DNA from: an uncultured Eubacteriales bacterium | Lineage (GTDB): Bacteria; Bacillota; Clostridia; Oscillospirales; CAG-272 | NCBI GenBank assembly: GCA_934446285.1 | Contig: CAKSEI010000008.1 | Span: 1-23,866, forward strand | Direction: 5' to 3' | DNA: 23,866 nucleotides | Part shown: one piece after another, positions 21,783-23,866 of the stretch | How positions within the stretch are numbered: position 1 is the first letter of the stretch | How the letters are laid out: the number at the start of each line of letters is the position of its first letter | Translations under genes and position numbers: made by a program | Notes under the pieces: generated by a model | Seen by the model: the letters and a program-made list of their open reading frames with translations, nothing else | Databases searched by the model: none | What the model was told of the DNA's origin: nothing

Positions 21783-22253
21783 GTGAAAGAAATAACGGTG
21801 ACCGAAGACGGGCTTAAAAAACTGCAGGATGAGCTTACTTACCTCAAAACGGTAAAGCGCAAGGAGGTAGTCGAGGCGATAAGGGTTGCACTCGGTTTCG
21901 GCGACCTCTCCGAGAACAGCGAATATGACGAGGCTAAAAATGAGCAGGCAAAGACCGAGGCGCTCATAGCCGAGCTTGAGGAAACGCTTAAAAATGTAAA
22001 AATTGTTTCCGACTCCGACGTACAGACCGAGAGAGTCAATGTAGGGAACAAGGTCAGGGTTTATAACGAAAAGTACAAGGAAGAGGTGGAGTACACCGTC
22101 GTCGGCTCGACCGAGGCTAACGCCGTGATGAACAGAATATCCGACCAAAGCCCGATAGGCATGGCGCTGATCGGAGCAAAGGTAGGCGCTTCCGTCAAGG
22201 TCGACACACCGAAAGGAGCTATGAAGCTGAAAATCCTCGAGATAACAAAGTAG
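21783..22253 (+). CDS. greA: Transcription elongation factor GreA
   Basis: A 156-residue protein of standard GreA length: N-terminal antiparallel coiled coil (1-75) with GDLSENSEYDEAKNEQ at the acidic tip, which enters the RNA polymerase secondary channel to stimulate cleavage of backtracked RNA, and a C-terminal FKBP-like domain with VGSTEANAVMNRISDQSPIGMALIGAKVG. The start is GTG with an AAGGGGG Shine-Dalgarno about ten bases upstream. lysS follows after 33 bases; greA-lysS adjacency is a common arrangement in Clostridia. Confidence 0.97.
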   Translation: MKEITVTEDGLKKLQDELTYLKTVKRKEVVEAIRVALGFGDLSENSEYDEAKNEQAKTEALIAELEETLKNVKIVSDSDVQTERVNVGNKVRVYNEKYKEEVEYTVVGSTEANAVMNRISDQSPIGMALIGAKVGASVKVDTPKGAMKLKILEITK

Positions 22254-22286
22254 ATGACATTACCCGCACGGGGCTAAGGAGAAACA

Positions 22287-23866
22287 ATGAGCGAGAATGA
22301 AAAGAACTCAATGCAGGAGGAAAAGGATTTATCCGAAATCCTGCGTGTACGCAGGGACAAGCTTGCCGCACTTCAGGCGGCGGGCAAAGACCCCTTTGCT
22401 GTAACAAAGTACGACGTGACCCACCACAGCTCGGATATAAAAGAGAATTTCGATACTCTTGAGGGAGCGGAGGTAAGCATTGCCGGCAGACTTATGTCCA
22501 AACGCGTAATGGGCAAGGCATCATTCTGCCATGTGAAAGATCTCGGCGGTATGATGCAGGTATACGCAGCCCGAGATTTTGTAGGTGAAGAAGCGTATGG
22601 GGACTTCAAGAAATTTGATATCGGCGACATAATCGGCGTAAAGGGAACGGTATTCAAAACAAAGACCGGCGAGATTTCCGTTCACGCGACGCAGATAACT
22701 CTTCTTGCCAAGAGTCTGCGCCCTTTGCCGGAGAAATTCCACGGACTGACGAATACCGATTTGCGCTATCGTCAGAGATATGTCGACCTGATAACAAATC
22801 CGGGAGTCACGGACACATTCTTAAAGCGCTCAAAGATAATTTCCACGATAAGGAAATTTCTTGACGCACGCGGATTTATCGAGGTTGAGACTCCCATGCT
22901 CGTGTCAAACGCCGGAGGAGCTGCGGCACGTCCTTTTGAGACGCATTTTAATGCCCTTGATGAGGACCTGAGGCTGCGTATTTCCCTTGAGCTTTATTTA
23001 AAGAGACTTATCGTCGGCGGGCTTGAGAGAGTGTACGAGATAGGCAGAGTGTTCCGCAATGAGGGACTTGACACTCGCCACAATCCCGAGTTTACGCTCA
23101 TGGAGCTGTATCAGGCGTATACCGACTACCACGGAATGATGGACCTTACCGAGGATATGTTCAGATACGTCGCGCGCGAGGTGCTCGGCACGACAACCAT
23201 CGTATATAACGGGGTTGAAATGGACCTCGGAAAGCCATTTGAGCGAATAACCATGACCGAAGCGGTAAAGAAGTATTCGGGTGTTGACTTTGATGAGATA
23301 AAGACCGTTGAAGAGGCGCGCGCCGTCGCACACGAAAAGGGAGTTGAATTTGAGGAGAGGCACAAGAGAGGAGACATACTCAATCTCTTCTTTGAGGAGT
23401 TCTGCGAGGACAAGCTTATTCAGCCGACATTCGTCATGGATCATCCCGTCGAGATAAGCCCGCTTACCAAGAAGAAGCCGGATAAGGAGGGCTATGTCGA
23501 GCGTTTTGAGATGTTCATGAACGGGTGGGAGATGTGTAATGCATATTCCGAGCTTAACGACCCGATAGATCAGCGCGCCCGCTTTGCCGAGCAGGATGCG
23601 CTCGCAGAGGCGGGCGACGCAGAGGCAAACCATACCGATGAGGACTTCCTAAACGCTCTCGAGATAGGTATGCCCCCCACCGGTGGCATAGGCTACGGAA
23701 TAGACAGACTCTGTATGCTCCTGACCGACTCCGCAGCCATCCGCGACGTTTTGCTATTCCCGACCATGAAAAGTCTTGACAAAAAGGCAGAAAAGGCAGA
23801 AAATGCCCCGACGGACTGTGCCTGCGGCACCTGCCCGTCACAGGAGGCGTGCAAGGCAGCCGCAAG
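22287..23866 (+). CDS. lysS: Lysyl-tRNA synthetase, class II (3' end cut by the window)
   Basis: At least 526 residues; no stop codon is reached before the window end. It has the N-terminal OB-fold anticodon domain (about 60-165), class II motif 2 in RVFRNEGLDTRHNPEFT (about 253-269) and motif 3 GGIGYGIDRL (466-475). It charges tRNA-Lys. Usual bacterial LysRS ends about 25 residues after motif 3; here the chain continues past it with a Lys/Ala-rich linker and a cysteine cluster, Cys511, Cys513, Cys516 and Cys522 (CACGTCPSQEAC), and then runs out of the window. AAGGAG precedes the ATG by about five bases. No T-box leader is visible in the 33-base gap after greA. Confidence 0.97.
   Translation, partial: MSENEKNSMQEEKDLSEILRVRRDKLAALQAAGKDPFAVTKYDVTHHSSDIKENFDTLEGAEVSIAGRLMSKRVMGKASFCHVKDLGGMMQVYAARDFVGEEAYGDFKKFDIGDIIGVKGTVFKTKTGEISVHATQITLLAKSLRPLPEKFHGLTNTDLRYRQRYVDLITNPGVTDTFLKRSKIISTIRKFLDARGFIEVETPMLVSNAGGAAARPFETHFNALDEDLRLRISLELYLKRLIVGGLERVYEIGRVFRNEGLDTRHNPEFTLMELYQAYTDYHGMMDLTEDMFRYVAREVLGTTTIVYNGVEMDLGKPFERITMTEAVKKYSGVDFDEIKTVEEARAVAHEKGVEFEERHKRGDILNLFFEEFCEDKLIQPTFVMDHPVEISPLTKKKPDKEGYVERFEMFMNGWEMCNAYSELNDPIDQRARFAEQDALAEAGDAEANHTDEDFLNALEIGMPPTGGIGYGIDRLCMLLTDSAAIRDVLLFPTMKSLDKKAEKAENAPTDCACGTCPSQEACKAAA

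Noticed and set aside
21567..22148. Minus-strand open frames opposite the S41 protease end, greA and lysS (also 22998-23633)
   Set aside because: Strongly conserved genes on the plus strand explain the sequence; the antisense products show no recognisable family.
22254..22286. Possible T-box or other riboswitch ahead of lysS
   Set aside because: The gap is only 33 bases and is filled by a ribosome site; a T-box needs far more sequence. No riboswitch-like leader was seen elsewhere; the largest gaps (1206-1396 and 14561-14749) hold terminators and a promoter.
1..23866. Mobile elements, CRISPR arrays, defence systems, secondary-metabolite clusters
   Set aside because: I saw no transposase, integrase, phage gene, regularly spaced repeats, restriction or toxin-antitoxin genes; the content and packing are those of a core chromosomal region.

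Overview
The window looks like a chromosomal segment of an endospore-forming, probably anaerobic Clostridia (Bacillota), of the kind common among uncultured gut Oscillospiraceae and relatives. The grounds are two spore genes (the C-terminal part of a SpoVAF/GerA-family protein and a SleL/YaaH-type LysM-GH18 spore enzyme), Gram-positive Shine-Dalgarno sites, sigma-A promoters with extended -10 elements, intrinsic terminators, a GerA/TspO/MATE/BioY/BirA/FtsEX gene set, moderate GC by eye, and a strong liking for the ATA isoleucine codon. The exact genus cannot be read from the sequence. I see no rRNA, tRNA, CRISPR array, insertion sequence or phage gene.

Layout. Positions 1-1205 (+): end of spoVAF, then tspO. 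Positions 1397-5927 (-): prs, a sugar isomerase plus Gfo/Idh/MocA dehydrogenase pair with its own near-consensus promoter and strong terminator, then a MATE efflux pump. A divergent promoter region (5928-6083) separates these from 6084-8960 (+): a small membrane protein, the SleL-like enzyme and an orphan PAS/kinase-like protein, closed by a strong terminator. Positions 9077-12032 (-): mnmM, birA, bioY and a CmpB-type membrane protein; bioY has its own promoter, overlaid by an inverted repeat with BirA-operator geometry. A second divergent promoter region (12033-12169) leads to 12170-14560 (+): a membrane-anchored degenerate amidase-like protein, a short PrmC and Ddl, overlapping by 11 and 4 bases and ended by a terminator. 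From 14750 to the window end (+) runs a long tightly packed cluster: rsmE, a PucR-type regulator, ftsE, ftsX, two tandem coiled-coil M23 peptidases, an S41 protease, greA and lysS (cut by the window end).

How the genes work together. The last cluster is the main functional unit: FtsEX is an inner-membrane ABC complex that switches peptidoglycan hydrolases on at the septum or wall, the two PcsB/EnvC-like M23 proteins are the likely hydrolases, and the S41 protease may trim or clear them. The birA-bioY unit looks like a self-contained biotin-scavenging circuit. Most genes are ordinary core genes. No clearly new multi-gene system was found; the points most worth a second look are the BirA operator at bioY, the pseudo-amidase ahead of prmC-ddl, the PrmC without its N-terminal domain, the duplicated M23 partners of FtsEX, and a four-cysteine tail on LysRS.
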